From Pseudomonadota bacterium (GTDB taxonomy: Bacteria; Pseudomonadota; Gammaproteobacteria; Burkholderiales; Burkholderiaceae_C), in NCBI GenBank assembly GCA_031119395.1, contig JAVHYA010000034.1:10244-45352 (forward strand): a DNA stretch of 35,109 nt, given 5' to 3'. Both the position numbers and the translations under genes were made by a program. The notes beneath the pieces were generated by a model. The model saw nothing but the letters and a program-made list of their open reading frames with translations, did not search any database and had not been told where the DNA came from. This document shows positions 23,277-31,057 of this stretch, piece by piece. The stretch's first letter is position 1. Each line of letters starts with the position of its first letter.

Positions 23277-24137
23277 ATGCAACGCTCCGACTTCCGCTTC
23301 TTCCACCGCCTGCGCGTGCGCTGGGCCGAGGTGGACATGCAGAAGATCGTCTTCAACGCCCACTACCTCATGTACTTCGACACCGCGATCGCCGACTACT
23401 GGCGCGCGCTGGCGCTGCCCTACGAGGAAGCGATGCATGCCCTCGAGGGCGACCTGTACGTGCGCAAGGCCACGGTCGATTTCCAGGCCTCGGCGCGGGT
23501 GGACGACCTGCTCGACGTGGGCATGAAATGCACGCGCATCGGCAACTCGTCGATGGCATTCACCGGCGGGCTGTTCCGTCAGAACGAGTTCCTGGTGGGC
23601 TGCGAGCTGGTCTACGTGTTCGCCGACCCGGCCACCCAGACTTCGCGCCCCGTGCCGCAGGCGCTGCGCGACATCCTGCTCGGCTACGAGGCCGGCGAGA
23701 CCATGACCGAGGTCGTCACCGGCCACTGGGACACCCTGGGCGAAGGCGCCAGCGCGCTGCGTCGGCAGGTCTTCATCGAGGAGCAGCAGATCCCGAAGGA
23801 GCTGGAGTGGGACGAGCACGATGCCGTCGTGACGCACGCCGTCGCGCGCAACCGGCTCGGCCAGGTCGTCGCCACCGGCCGGCTGCTGCCGGGCCAGGAC
23901 GGCGTGGCCCGCATCGGCCGCATGGCCGTGCACCGTGTGCTGCGGGGCGAAGGCCATGGCGAGGCGGTGCTGCGCGCGCTGGAGGAGGTGGCCCGTGCCC
24001 GTGGCGACCGCGCGGTGGGCCTGCATGCCCAGCGCAGCGCCGAGCGCTTCTACGCCCGGCTGGGCTATGTGCCGGTGGGCGAGCCCTTTGAGGAAGCGGG
24101 CATCGCGCACATCGAGATGGAGCGCGCGCTCGGCTGA
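23277..24137 (+). CDS. Acyl-CoA thioesterase (4HBT/YbgC type) fused to a GNAT acetyltransferase
   Basis: A 286-residue two-domain protein. Residues ~1-140 are a hot-dog thioesterase: RLRVRWAEVDMQKIVFNAHYLMYFDTA carries the family Asp and the long-helix start, and the domain ends near RPVPQALRDIL. Residues ~145-286 are an ElaA-like N-acetyltransferase: LRRQVFIEEQQIPKELEWDEHD, then VATGRLLPGQDGVARIGRMAVHRVLRGEGHGEAVLRALEE, which is the acetyl-CoA-binding R-x-x-x-G-x-G/A motif, and FYARLGYVPVGEPFEEAGI. Both domains use CoA thioesters. The ATG at 23277 has aaagg upstream and tatcct (23223-23228) is a plausible -10. Substrates are unknown. I have seen similar fusions in Comamonadaceae, so it is not an assembly artefact. 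Confidence 0.88.
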   Translation: MQRSDFRFFHRLRVRWAEVDMQKIVFNAHYLMYFDTAIADYWRALALPYEEAMHALEGDLYVRKATVDFQASARVDDLLDVGMKCTRIGNSSMAFTGGLFRQNEFLVGCELVYVFADPATQTSRPVPQALRDILLGYEAGETMTEVVTGHWDTLGEGASALRRQVFIEEQQIPKELEWDEHDAVVTHAVARNRLGQVVATGRLLPGQDGVARIGRMAVHRVLRGEGHGEAVLRALEEVARARGDRAVGLHAQRSAERFYARLGYVPVGEPFEEAGIAHIEMERALG

Positions 24138-24147
24138 CGGCGCTCCG

Positions 24148-24204
24148 GTTTTGATAGCTGCCAGCGCCCGCCGGGCGGGCGTTGCAGGCCGATTTGGCCT
24201 GCAA
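24148..24204 (+). repeat. Intergenic palindromic repeat, copy 5
   Basis: ggttttgatagctgccag is followed by cgcccg (24165-24170) and cgggcg (24176-24181), then a second perfect hairpin ttgcaggcc (24182-24190) and ggcctgcaa (24196-24204) with loop gattt. It lies between two convergent genes. This copy shows the tail hairpin of the family most clearly but lacks the left gctat arm. Confidence 0.78.
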
Positions 24205-24218
24205 TCGCGTGTTCGTGT

Positions 24219-25109
24219 TCAGTAGCGGGCCGGTGGATCCGGCACGTAGCCCAGGCTGGAGCCGGGGAAAGGCGAGGGCGTGCCCGAGGGCCAGCGCGGC
24301 GGCGGCGACGGGATGACGCCCGCCGCCACCAGGTTCTCGCGGCTGTCGTAGCGGATGCGGATGAGCTCCTGCGGTGAGCGGCTGGCGCGCTCGAAGCGGG
24401 TGTGGCCCACATGGGAGGTCTCGCGCCGGCCGTGCCCGGTGCCGAGGCTCGGCGCCGGCGCAGCGGGTGCCATCGACTTGGCCGCCGCGTCGGCCGATCC
24501 CATCGGCGCCGACGACTGCGCGGCCGGTGGCGCTGCCTCGGCACGGCGTTCGCGCTCGGCGCCCGGGTTGTTGGCGGGCTCGGACCCACGTGACACCGGC
24601 GGTGCCCACTGCGGCACCGGCGCCGCACGCTCGCGGAACACCGCGACGCCGATCACGCCCACGTCGTCGGGCCGGCCGGTGCGGCTGGCATAGGCGTTCG
24701 CCTGCGCGGTGAACTCGAAGGCCGCGACCTGCGCGTCGCTCTTGCGCCAGCCCGCGATGTCGGCGCGCTCGCCCGCATCGAGCACGTAGCCGTTCTGGTC
24801 GAGCGCGGCGGTCTCGCCGCTCACCACGTTCACGCCATCGACCGACATCACGGCCATCAGGCGCTCGCCCTGCGTGTTGCGCACGCGGATGGCGTAGCGC
24901 GCGCCCGGCGTGCCGGCCACCCAGTACTCGCCGCGGTGGCGGTACACGGGCAGTTCGCGGCCGGTGCTCCGGTCGACGATGCTGACCTGCATCAGCGCGC
25001 CGAGCCGGCTGTCGGGTGGTGGCACGGTGCGCGCACCGGCGGGTGTGGTGGCCAGGGCCGCCAGGCCGAGGCATGCGGCCGCGGCAGCGGCGAGGGTTCT
25101 GCGATTCAT
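24219..25109 (-). CDS. Secreted protein of unknown function
   Basis: A 296-residue exported protein. MNRRTLAAAAAACLGLAALATTPAGARTVPP is a clear Sec signal peptide. The mature N-terminal domain (LMQVSIVDRSTGRELPVYRHRGEYWVAG...QGERLMAVMSVDGVNVVSGETAALDQNGYVLDAG) looks like a compact beta domain and is followed by FEFTAQANAYASRTGRPDDVGVIGVAVFRE. The C-terminal ~120 residues are Pro/Ala/Ser-rich and low complexity, apart from GHGRRETSHVGHTRFERASRSPQELIRIRYDS. I have seen the first part as a conserved hypothetical in Burkholderiales and know no function. The ATG at 25109 is set by the signal peptide; a longer frame to 25259 runs into the repeat. It is convergent with the thioesterase fusion. Confidence 0.78.
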   Translation of the reverse strand: MNRRTLAAAAAACLGLAALATTPAGARTVPPPDSRLGALMQVSIVDRSTGRELPVYRHRGEYWVAGTPGARYAIRVRNTQGERLMAVMSVDGVNVVSGETAALDQNGYVLDAGERADIAGWRKSDAQVAAFEFTAQANAYASRTGRPDDVGVIGVAVFRERAAPVPQWAPPVSRGSEPANNPGAERERRAEAAPPAAQSSAPMGSADAAAKSMAPAAPAPSLGTGHGRRETSHVGHTRFERASRSPQELIRIRYDSRENLVAAGVIPSPPPRWPSGTPSPFPGSSLGYVPDPPARY

Positions 25110-25196
25110 GGTCCTGTCCTCTTGCATCGAGTGGTCGATGCGCGTTCTACGGCGCGGCCGCGAGAACGGGGTCAGGCGCGTCGAAAAAATCTGGAC

Positions 25197-25264
25197 GCTA
25201 TGAAATCGATAGCTGCTCGCGCAGGCCGGACGGGCGCTGCAGCCCTTTTTGGCATGCAAGCAGC
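25197..25264 (+). repeat. Intergenic palindromic repeat, copy 6
   Basis: gctatgaaatcgatagc (25197-25213) then ctgctcgcgcaggccggacgg, gcgctgcagc and a ccctttttggcatgcaag tail. It matches copy 2 read on the opposite strand almost base for base at the start. It lies between ygfZ (ending at 25281) and the upstream region of the unknown secreted protein. Bases 25110-25196 hold that gene's promoter region. Confidence 0.75.
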
Positions 25265-25280
25265 GGCCCGCCCCGTGGAC

Positions 25281-26222
25281 TCAGATGTCGTCGCGCAGCG
25301 GGTAGGGCAGGGGTTGGACCGCCAGTGCCGGCCCGTCGGCCGCGCCGGCGTGCAGGCTGCCGGCGTCGAGTGCGGCGATCTGCATCGACACCATCGCCGC
25401 CCAGCCGCCGCCGGGCGCGGGCGCCGCCTGTGCCACGGTGCCCACGGGCTGCTCGGCATCGCCGGCCGCGAACACGTCCTGCCCCGCGGCCAGCGGCGCA
25501 TCGGCCTGCACCAGGTAGGCCCGGCGCTTGAGCGTGCCGCGGAACTGGCTGCGCGCCACCACCTCCTGGCCGGGGTAGCAGCCCTTCTTGAAGTTCACGC
25601 CGTCGACCGATTCGTAGTTCAGCATCTGCGGCACGAAGGCCTCGACCACGGGCGTGCCGAGGGTGACGACGCCGCTTCGCACCTCGCTCCAGGCCCAGGT
25701 GGCGGCATCCAGCGGCTCGCCCTGCGGTGCCGGCGCGGCCGACGGGCCGATCCACAGCGCGCGCGGCACGCCGTCGGCAGGCAAGAGCGTGACGGCATGG
25801 GCGTCGCCCAGCCCCGTGCAGTGCCAGGGCGGGGCGCCGGCGTCGATGCCGTTGGCAGCCAAGGCCGCCGCACCGGCCAGCCCGCGCACGGCGAGGTCGG
25901 CGCTGGCGTCGCTCAGCTTGACCTTGGCACGCAGCACGTACATCGACAGGCGCTTGAGCGTGGCGGCCAGCAGGTCGCGGCTGCACACGAGCAGGATGAC
26001 CTCGGGCGCGGCCCGCAGCCCGATGAAGCTGGCGATCATGCGGCCCTTGGGCGTGCACAACGCGGCCAGTCGAGCCTCCTGGGCGCCCATCAGCACGAAA
26101 TCCTGGGTCAGTTGGCCGTGCAGGAAGGCCGCGGCATCGGGGCCTTCGGCGCGGATCACGCCAAGGGTGTCGAGCACGGGCGTCACGCCCTGCAACAGGG
26201 GGCTTGGAAGAGGCGCGGTCAT
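25281..26222 (-). CDS. ygfZ: YgfZ-type folate-binding iron-sulfur cluster repair protein
   Basis: A 313-residue member of the GcvT-like YgfZ family, which helps maintain certain [4Fe-4S] enzymes such as MiaB using folate. The signature KKGCYPGQE is present with the conserved Cys215, and the N-terminal domain has FLHGQLTQD and TPKGRMIASF. The ATG at 26222 lies only six bases after a -10-like GATAAT (26234-26229, minus strand), so the transcript may be leaderless; no Shine-Dalgarno is visible. A longer frame reaching 26312 would read through that promoter. It is divergent from mltG, a neighbourhood shared by many betaproteobacteria. Confidence 0.93.
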   Translation of the reverse strand: MTAPLPSPLLQGVTPVLDTLGVIRAEGPDAAAFLHGQLTQDFVLMGAQEARLAALCTPKGRMIASFIGLRAAPEVILLVCSRDLLAATLKRLSMYVLRAKVKLSDASADLAVRGLAGAAALAANGIDAGAPPWHCTGLGDAHAVTLLPADGVPRALWIGPSAAPAPQGEPLDAATWAWSEVRSGVVTLGTPVVEAFVPQMLNYESVDGVNFKKGCYPGQEVVARSQFRGTLKRRAYLVQADAPLAAGQDVFAAGDAEQPVGTVAQAAPAPGGGWAAMVSMQIAALDAGSLHAGAADGPALAVQPLPYPLRDDI

Positions 26223-26320
26223 CGCTGAATTATCATGGGCCGCTCCGGTCCCCAGGCCCCGCAGGGCTTCCCGTCCCGCCGCCGGAAACCCCGCTCCTTG
26301 CCCGCCCGACATCTACCGCC

Positions 26321-27316
26321 GTGCGCCGTTTCTTCCTCACGATCTTCCTGCTCGCCGCGCTGTGCGTGCTCGGCGCCGGCGCCGCGGCCCTCTGGTGGCT
26401 GCATCAGCCGCTGAAGCTGCCGGCGCCCAGCGTCGACCTCTCGGTCGAGCCCGGCACCACGCCCCGCGGGGTGGCGCAGGCGGTGGCCGACACCGGCACG
26501 GCCGTCGACCCGCAACTGCTGTACTGGTGGTTCCGCTTCTCGGGGCAGGACCGGCAGATCCGCGCCGGCAGCTACGAGCTGGACCGGGGCCTGACTCCGC
26601 GCACCCTGCTGGCCGTGCTGGTGCGCGGCGAGGAAGCCACCCGCAGCGTGGTGCTGGTCGAGGGCTGGAACATCCGCCAGGTGCGCGCCGCCCTGGCCAA
26701 GGCCGACATGCTCAAGCCCGACACCGCCGGCCTCAGCGACGAGCAGCTCATGGAGCGCATCGGTCGGCCCGGCGTGCACCCGGAAGGGCGCTTCTTCCCC
26801 GACACCTACACCTATTCGAAGAACTCCAGCGACGTCGCGCTGCTGCAGCGGGCCATGCGCGCCATGGACAAGAAGCTCGAGGCCGCCTGGGCCGCGCGCG
26901 CCAGCGACCTGCCACTGAAGTCGGCCGACGAGGCGCTCATCCTGGCCAGCATCGTCGAGAAGGAAACCGGCAAGGCCAACGACCGGGCCGAGGTCGCGGC
27001 CGTGTTCGTCAACCGCCTGCGCATCGGCATGCCGCTGCAGACCGATCCGACCGTGATCTACGGCCTGGGCGCGACCTTCGACGGCAACCTGCGCAAGCGG
27101 GACCTGCAGGCCGACACGCCCTGGAACACCTACACGCGCGCCGGGCTGCCGCCCACGCCGATCGCCATGCCCGGCAAGGCCGCGCTGCTGGCCGCCGTGC
27201 AGCCGGCGCGCAGCCGTTCGCTCTACTTCGTGGCGCGCGGCGACGGCACCAGCCAGTTCAGCGAATCGCTCGACGCGCACAACCGTGCCGTCAACAAGTA
27301 CCAGCGGGGCCAGTGA
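26321..27316 (+). CDS. mltG: MltG, endolytic peptidoglycan transglycosylase
   Basis: A 331-residue YceG-family protein (E. coli 340). One N-terminal membrane helix ([25 protein letters not shown]) anchors a periplasmic part with a LysM-like region and the catalytic domain. The motif [10 protein letters not shown] contains the catalytic Glu213, followed by [23 protein letters not shown] and [13 protein letters not shown]. MltG cleaves nascent glycan strands and is thought to set their length. The GTG at 26321 gives a normal short charged n-region (MRRFF); upstream in-frame codons would add an unlikely Pro-rich stretch. tmk follows after ten bases, so mltG is the first gene of mltG-tmk-holB-pilZ. 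Confidence 0.94.
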   Translation: MRRFFLTIFLLAALCVLGAGAAALWWLHQPLKLPAPSVDLSVEPGTTPRGVAQAVADTGTAVDPQLLYWWFRFSGQDRQIRAGSYELDRGLTPRTLLAVLVRGEEATRSVVLVEGWNIRQVRAALAKADMLKPDTAGLSDEQLMERIGRPGVHPEGRFFPDTYTYSKNSSDVALLQRAMRAMDKKLEAAWAARASDLPLKSADEALILASIVEKETGKANDRAEVAAVFVNRLRIGMPLQTDPTVIYGLGATFDGNLRKRDLQADTPWNTYTRAGLPPTPIAMPGKAALLAAVQPARSRSLYFVARGDGTSQFSESLDAHNRAVNKYQRGQ

Positions 27317-27326
27317 GCCACACGCC

Positions 27327-27971
27327 ATGACGCAGCGCCAGGGTCTTTTCATCACGCTCGAGGGCATCGACGGCGCCGGCAAGTCCAGCCACATCGACGC
27401 GCTGGAGGCGCTGTTCCGCGCCACCGGGCGCGAGGTGGTGCGCACGCGCGAGCCCGGCGGCACGCCGCTGGCCGAAACCTTGCGCGGCCTGGTGCTGGGC
27501 GAGGCCATGGATGCGCTGACCGAATCGCTGCTCGTCTTCGCGGCGCGGCGCGACCATGTCGTGAACGTCATCGCCCCGGCGCTGGCACGCGGCGCCGTGG
27601 TGCTGTGCGACCGCTTCACCGACGCCACCTTCGCCTACCAGGGCGCGGGACGCGGCTTCGACCTGGGCGTGCTCGGCACGCTCGAGGCCTGGGTCCAGGG
27701 CGGGCAGGGCGGGGCGCCCGACGTGCTGCAGCCCGCGCTCACCCTGTGGTTCGACCTGGCGCCGGAGACTGCGGCCGAGCGCCTGGCGGGGGCCCGGCTG
27801 CCCGATCGCTTCGAGGCGCAGCCGGTCGACTTCTTCCGCCGCGTGGCCGAGGGCTACGCCCGGCGCGCCGGCGCCGACCCCGCGCGCTTCGAGCGCATCG
27901 ACGCCGACACCACGCGCGAGAACGTGTGGGCCCAGGTCGAGGCGGCCGTGCGGCGCAGGGGCCTGCCATGA
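27327..27971 (+). CDS. tmk: Thymidylate kinase
   Basis: A 214-residue enzyme phosphorylating dTMP to dTDP. P-loop GIDGAGKSS at residues 12-20, the DR(F/Y)-type motif [17 protein letters not shown] with the dTMP-binding residues, [11 protein letters not shown], and a LID region around [12 protein letters not shown]. An insertion [14 protein letters not shown] precedes the LTLWFDL strand. It lies ten bases after mltG and overlaps holB by four bases (atga). Confidence 0.96.
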   Translation: MTQRQGLFITLEGIDGAGKSSHIDALEALFRATGREVVRTREPGGTPLAETLRGLVLGEAMDALTESLLVFAARRDHVVNVIAPALARGAVVLCDRFTDATFAYQGAGRGFDLGVLGTLEAWVQGGQGGAPDVLQPALTLWFDLAPETAAERLAGARLPDRFEAQPVDFFRRVAEGYARRAGADPARFERIDADTTRENVWAQVEAAVRRRGLP

Positions 27972-28996
27972 CCGGTCCCGGCGACCAGACAGCGCCGCTG
28001 GCGCCCTGGCTCGCGCGGGCGCGCGATGCGCTGCTGCGCCAGCGCGGCCATGCCTGGCTGCTGCAGGGACCGTCGGGCTTGGGCCAGTACGAGCTGGCGC
28101 TCGCGCTGGCCAGTGCCTGGCTGTGCGAGCAGCCCGGCCCGCAGGGGGCCTGCGGGCACTGCGCCAGCTGCCACGCGATCAAGGTGCGCACCCATGCCGA
28201 CCTGTGCGTGCTGATGCCCGAGGTGGCCATGCACGAACTGGGCTGGCCGCTGGACGAGAAGGCCCAGTCCGAGATCGACGACAAGAAGCGCAAGCCCAGC
28301 CGCGAAATCCGCGTCGAGGCGATGCGCGACGCCGTGGGCTTTGCCCAGCGCACCAGCGCGCGCGGCCGCGGCAAGGTGGTGCTGGTCTACCCGGCGGAGC
28401 GCATGAACGCGATCTCGGCCAACGCGCTGCTCAAGACGCTGGAGGAACCCGCCGGCGACGTGCGCTTCGTCCTTGCCAGCGAGGCCGCCTGGCAACTGCT
28501 GCCCACCATCCGCAGCCGCTGCCTGGGCCATGCACTGCCCTGGCCGCCGATCGAGGAAGCGCAGGACTGGCTCGTGGCGCAGGGCATCGCCGCGCCCGAG
28601 GCCGCCGTGCTGCTGCGCGCGGCGGGCGGACGCCCCGATGCCGCCTTGCGCCTGGCCCGCAACGGCCCGTCGCCCAAGGCCTGGGGCCTGCTGCCCAAGG
28701 CCATGCAGCGCGGCGACGTGAGCGCACTGGCCGACCAGGCGCCGCCGGCCGCCATCGAGGCGCTGCAGAAGCTGTGCCACGACCTGATGGCCGTGCGCAG
28801 TGGCGCCGCGCCGCGCTTCTTCGACGCCCAGGACCTGCCGCCCGCCCCGCCGGCCATGCCGCTGGCGCGCTGGGCACAGTCGCTGATGAAGGCGGCGCGC
28901 ACGGCCGAGCACCCCTTCAACGCCGGCCTCATGCTGGAGGCGCTTGTGAGCGAGGCGCAAAGCACCCTAAACTCGGCCGCTTCCCGCCGCCCATGA
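27968..28996 (+). CDS. holB: DNA polymerase III delta-prime subunit
   Basis: A 342-residue clamp-loader subunit. The N-terminal ATPase-like domain has a degenerate P-loop ([11 protein letters not shown], lacking the GKT Lys, as in other non-hydrolysing delta-prime proteins), and the zinc-binding cysteines are in [11 protein letters not shown] with a further Cys before. The delta-prime motif [10 protein letters not shown] and SRC sensor (TIRSRC) are present. A charged insert ([20 protein letters not shown]) lies between the zinc module and the RVEAMR helix. Coupled to tmk and pilZ by atga overlaps. Confidence 0.95.
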   Translation: MTGPGDQTAPLAPWLARARDALLRQRGHAWLLQGPSGLGQYELALALASAWLCEQPGPQGACGHCASCHAIKVRTHADLCVLMPEVAMHELGWPLDEKAQSEIDDKKRKPSREIRVEAMRDAVGFAQRTSARGRGKVVLVYPAERMNAISANALLKTLEEPAGDVRFVLASEAAWQLLPTIRSRCLGHALPWPPIEEAQDWLVAQGIAAPEAAVLLRAAGGRPDAALRLARNGPSPKAWGLLPKAMQRGDVSALADQAPPAAIEALQKLCHDLMAVRSGAAPRFFDAQDLPPAPPAMPLARWAQSLMKAARTAEHPFNAGLMLEALVSEAQSTLNSAASRRP

Positions 28997-29358
28997 ACAC
29001 ACCCGCCGCCCCCGCCACGCCCCGGCCCAGCGTCATCCAGCTGGCGATCAAGGAAAAGGGCGCGCTCTACGCGGCCTACATCCCGCTCTTTGCCGAGGGC
29101 GGCGTGTTCATCCCCACCACGCGCGAATACCGGCTCGGCGACGACGTGTACGTGCTGCTGACCCTGCCCGACGACCCGCAACGCTACCCCGTGGCCGGCA
29201 AGGTCGCCTGGATCACGCCGCAGCGTGCCGCCGGCACGCGCTCCCCGGGCGTCGGCGTGCGTTTTCCGTCCGACGAGAAGTCGCGGCAGCTCAAGGCGCG
29301 CATCGAGGAGGCGCTGGGGGGCACCATGGCGTCCGACCGGCCGACGCAAACGATCTGA
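28993..29358 (+). CDS. pilZ: PilZ domain protein, type IV pilus biogenesis type
   Basis: A 121-residue PilZ-fold protein. IQLAIKEKGALYAAYIPLFAEGGVFIPT and GVGVRFPSDEKSRQLKARIEEAL match the stand-alone PilZ of Pseudomonas and Xanthomonas, which is needed for pilus assembly through PilF/PilB. The canonical RxxxR and D/NxSxxG cyclic-di-GMP residues are not visible, as in those proteins, so c-di-GMP binding is not expected. Gene order holB-pilZ-tatD is the same as in Pseudomonas. The ATG overlaps the holB stop. A -10-like taaact 24 bases upstream may give an extra internal promoter. Confidence 0.9.
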   Translation: MNTPAAPATPRPSVIQLAIKEKGALYAAYIPLFAEGGVFIPTTREYRLGDDVYVLLTLPDDPQRYPVAGKVAWITPQRAAGTRSPGVGVRFPSDEKSRQLKARIEEALGGTMASDRPTQTI

Positions 29359-29398
29359 ATCTTTTTCTTCGGCGCGCGCAGCCGCGCGGCCTGCTTCC

Positions 29399-29430
29399 AC
29401 GGCGGTGTGCTCCACCGCCGTTTGCTTTTT
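29399..29430 (+). terminator. Rho-independent terminator ending the mltG-tmk-holB-pilZ operon
   Basis: A perfect nine-base stem, acggcggtg (29399-29407) and caccgccgt (29413-29421), with loop tgctc is followed by ttgctttttt. It ends four bases before the tatD start codon, an unusually tight fit. Confidence 0.82.
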
Positions 29431-29434
29431 TCCG

Positions 29435-30241
29435 ATGTTCACCGACTCCCATTGCCACCTGACCGATCCGGAGCTGCTCCCACGCATGCCGGACATCCGC
29501 GCCGCCATGGCCGCTGCACGCGTCGACCGGGCACTGTGCATCTGCACCACGCTCGAGGAATTCGACGCCGTGCAGAGCCTCGCGTCCGATTACGACAACT
29601 TTTGGGCCTCAGTAGGCGTCCATCCGGACAACGAGGACGTGCAGGAGCCCACGGTGGACGAGTTGGTGCGGCTCTCGGCGCGACCCAAGGTGGTCGCTAT
29701 CGGCGAAACCGGGCTCGATTACTACCAGATGGACGAGCGCAAGGGCGGCCGGACGGTGGCCGACCTCGACTGGCAGCGCGAGCGCTTCCGCGTCCACATC
29801 CGGGCGGCGCAGCAGGTGCGCAAGCCGCTGGTCATCCACACCCGGGAGGCGTCCGCCGACACGCTGGCCATCCTGCGGGAGGAGGGCGAGGACGGGACGG
29901 GCAGGGCGGCGGGCGGCGTGTTCCACTGCTTCACCGAGACCGCCGAGGTGGCCCGCGCGGCGCTCGACCTGGGCTTCTACATCTCCTTCTCGGGCATCCT
30001 GACCTTCAAGAAGGCCGAAGAGCTGCGCCAGGTCGCCAGCTTGGTGCCGCTGGACCGCATGCTGATCGAGACCGACAGCCCCTACCTGGCCCCGGTGCCC
30101 TACCGGGGCAAGACCAACACCCCGGCCTACGTGCCCTATGTGGCGCAGCAGATCGCGACGCTGCGCAATCTGCCGGTGGAAGCCGTGGCGCAGGCCACGA
30201 GCCGCAATTTCGAAGCGCTCTTCCAGGGCGTGAACGCTTGA
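29435..30241 (+). CDS. tatD: TatD family metal-dependent DNase/hydrolase
   Basis: A 268-residue TIM-barrel hydrolase. Metal-binding MFTDSHCHL is at the N-terminus, with IGETGLDYY, VIHTREA, GVFHCFTE and IETDSPYLAPVPYRGKTNTPAYV following in family order. TatD proteins are 3'-5' exonucleases acting on single-stranded DNA or damaged ends. A 25-residue acidic segment (MDERKGGRTVADLD, and REEGEDGTGRAAGG) varies from E. coli. The MFTDSHCH start is firm by homology. No Shine-Dalgarno exists because the terminator T run abuts the codon; an in-frame GTG at 29405 falls inside the hairpin. Expression may depend on readthrough or a leaderless start. Confidence 0.92.
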   Translation: MFTDSHCHLTDPELLPRMPDIRAAMAAARVDRALCICTTLEEFDAVQSLASDYDNFWASVGVHPDNEDVQEPTVDELVRLSARPKVVAIGETGLDYYQMDERKGGRTVADLDWQRERFRVHIRAAQQVRKPLVIHTREASADTLAILREEGEDGTGRAAGGVFHCFTETAEVARAALDLGFYISFSGILTFKKAEELRQVASLVPLDRMLIETDSPYLAPVPYRGKTNTPAYVPYVAQQIATLRNLPVEAVAQATSRNFEALFQGVNA

Positions 30242-30249
30242 GAAATCAC

Positions 30250-30909
30250 ATGAAAAAACTACTGTATCTCTTTGCCTTGTTTGCGATTTCCTGTGCAACG
30301 ACCGCGGGTTCGTACGACGACTTCTTCCGCGCCGTGATCAGCGACAACCCGGGCACCGTGCGCTCCCTGATCGAGCGGGGTTTCGACCCCAACACGGTGA
30401 ACGAGAAGAAGCAGACCGGACTCATCCTGGCGCTGCGCGAGCCGTCGCCCAAGGTGGCCAAGGTGCTGATCGAATCGCCCAGGACGGACGTCAGCGCCGT
30501 CAACGGCAGCGACGAATCGCCGCTGATGATGGCCGCGCTCAAGGGCCAGCAGGAGTTCGTGACCATGCTCCTGGCGCGCGACGCGGCCGTGAACAAGACG
30601 GGCTGGGCGCCGCTGCACTACGCCGCCACGTCCGGGCAGATCACCATCATGAAGCAGCTGCTCGAGGCCAGCGCCTTCATCGACGCGCAGTCGCCCAACG
30701 GCACCACGCCGCTGATGATGGCGGCCATGTACGGCAGTCCCGAGGCGGTGAAGCTGCTGCTGGACGAAGGCGCCGACATCACGATGAAGAACGAGCAAGG
30801 CATGACCGCGCTGGATTTCGCCAAGCGTGGCAACAGGCCCGATGCCATCCAGATGCTCACGGCGGCGGCGGCGAAAGCGCCGCGCCCGGCGAGCGATGGC
30901 AAGTGGTGA
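30250..30909 (+). CDS. Exported ankyrin-repeat protein
   Basis: A 219-residue protein with a signal peptide (MKKLLYLFALFAISCATTAGS) and about five ankyrin repeats. The clearest are SPLMMAALKGQQEFVTMLLA, APLHYAATSGQITIMKQLLE, TPLMMAAMYGSPEAVKLLLD and TALDFAKRGNRPDAIQMLTA. Ankyrin repeats bind protein partners; a periplasmic ankyrin protein next to catalase (AnkB) is known in Pseudomonas, but the partner here is unknown. The signal peptide may be of the lipoprotein kind (AISCATTAG), Cys15 being preceded by Ala-Ile-Ser; this is uncertain. It begins eight bases after tatD, so both are probably cotranscribed. It is conserved next to tatD in relatives as far as I recall. Confidence 0.88.
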   Translation: MKKLLYLFALFAISCATTAGSYDDFFRAVISDNPGTVRSLIERGFDPNTVNEKKQTGLILALREPSPKVAKVLIESPRTDVSAVNGSDESPLMMAALKGQQEFVTMLLARDAAVNKTGWAPLHYAATSGQITIMKQLLEASAFIDAQSPNGTTPLMMAAMYGSPEAVKLLLDEGADITMKNEQGMTALDFAKRGNRPDAIQMLTAAAAKAPRPASDGKW

Positions 30910-30920
30910 CGCCATGAGAT

Positions 30921-30951
30921 CGGGCGCTCGGCGCCCCTGGCGGCTGCGCCT
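30921..30951 (+). terminator. Hairpin after the ankyrin gene, weak terminator
   Basis: gggcgc-tcg-gcgccc (30922-30936) is followed by ctggcggctgcgccttt. The stem is perfect but only six bases and the T run is short and delayed. It probably ends the tatD-ankyrin transcript. Bases 30952-31057, up to the convergent cyclase gene, hold an AT-richer patch (30955-30985) with no gene I can support. Confidence 0.45.
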
Positions 30952-31057
30952 TTGAGAAATACAATGTGTATTATGTCAAATCACTGAGGCGTGAGCCGGC
31001 GTGTGGATTGAAGCATAGGCGCGGCTCCTCCAGCCGGGCCCCTGCTTCCAGTTCCGA

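Noticed and set aside
28050-28100. Loss of the P-loop lysine in holB as evidence of a pseudogene
   Set aside because: Delta-prime subunits commonly have a degenerate, non-hydrolysing P-loop; the zinc module and SRC motif are intact.
28993-29358. PilZ protein lacking RxxxR as a decayed c-di-GMP receptor
   Set aside because: Stand-alone PilZ proteins of the holB-pilZ neighbourhood are known to lack these residues and still function in pilus assembly.
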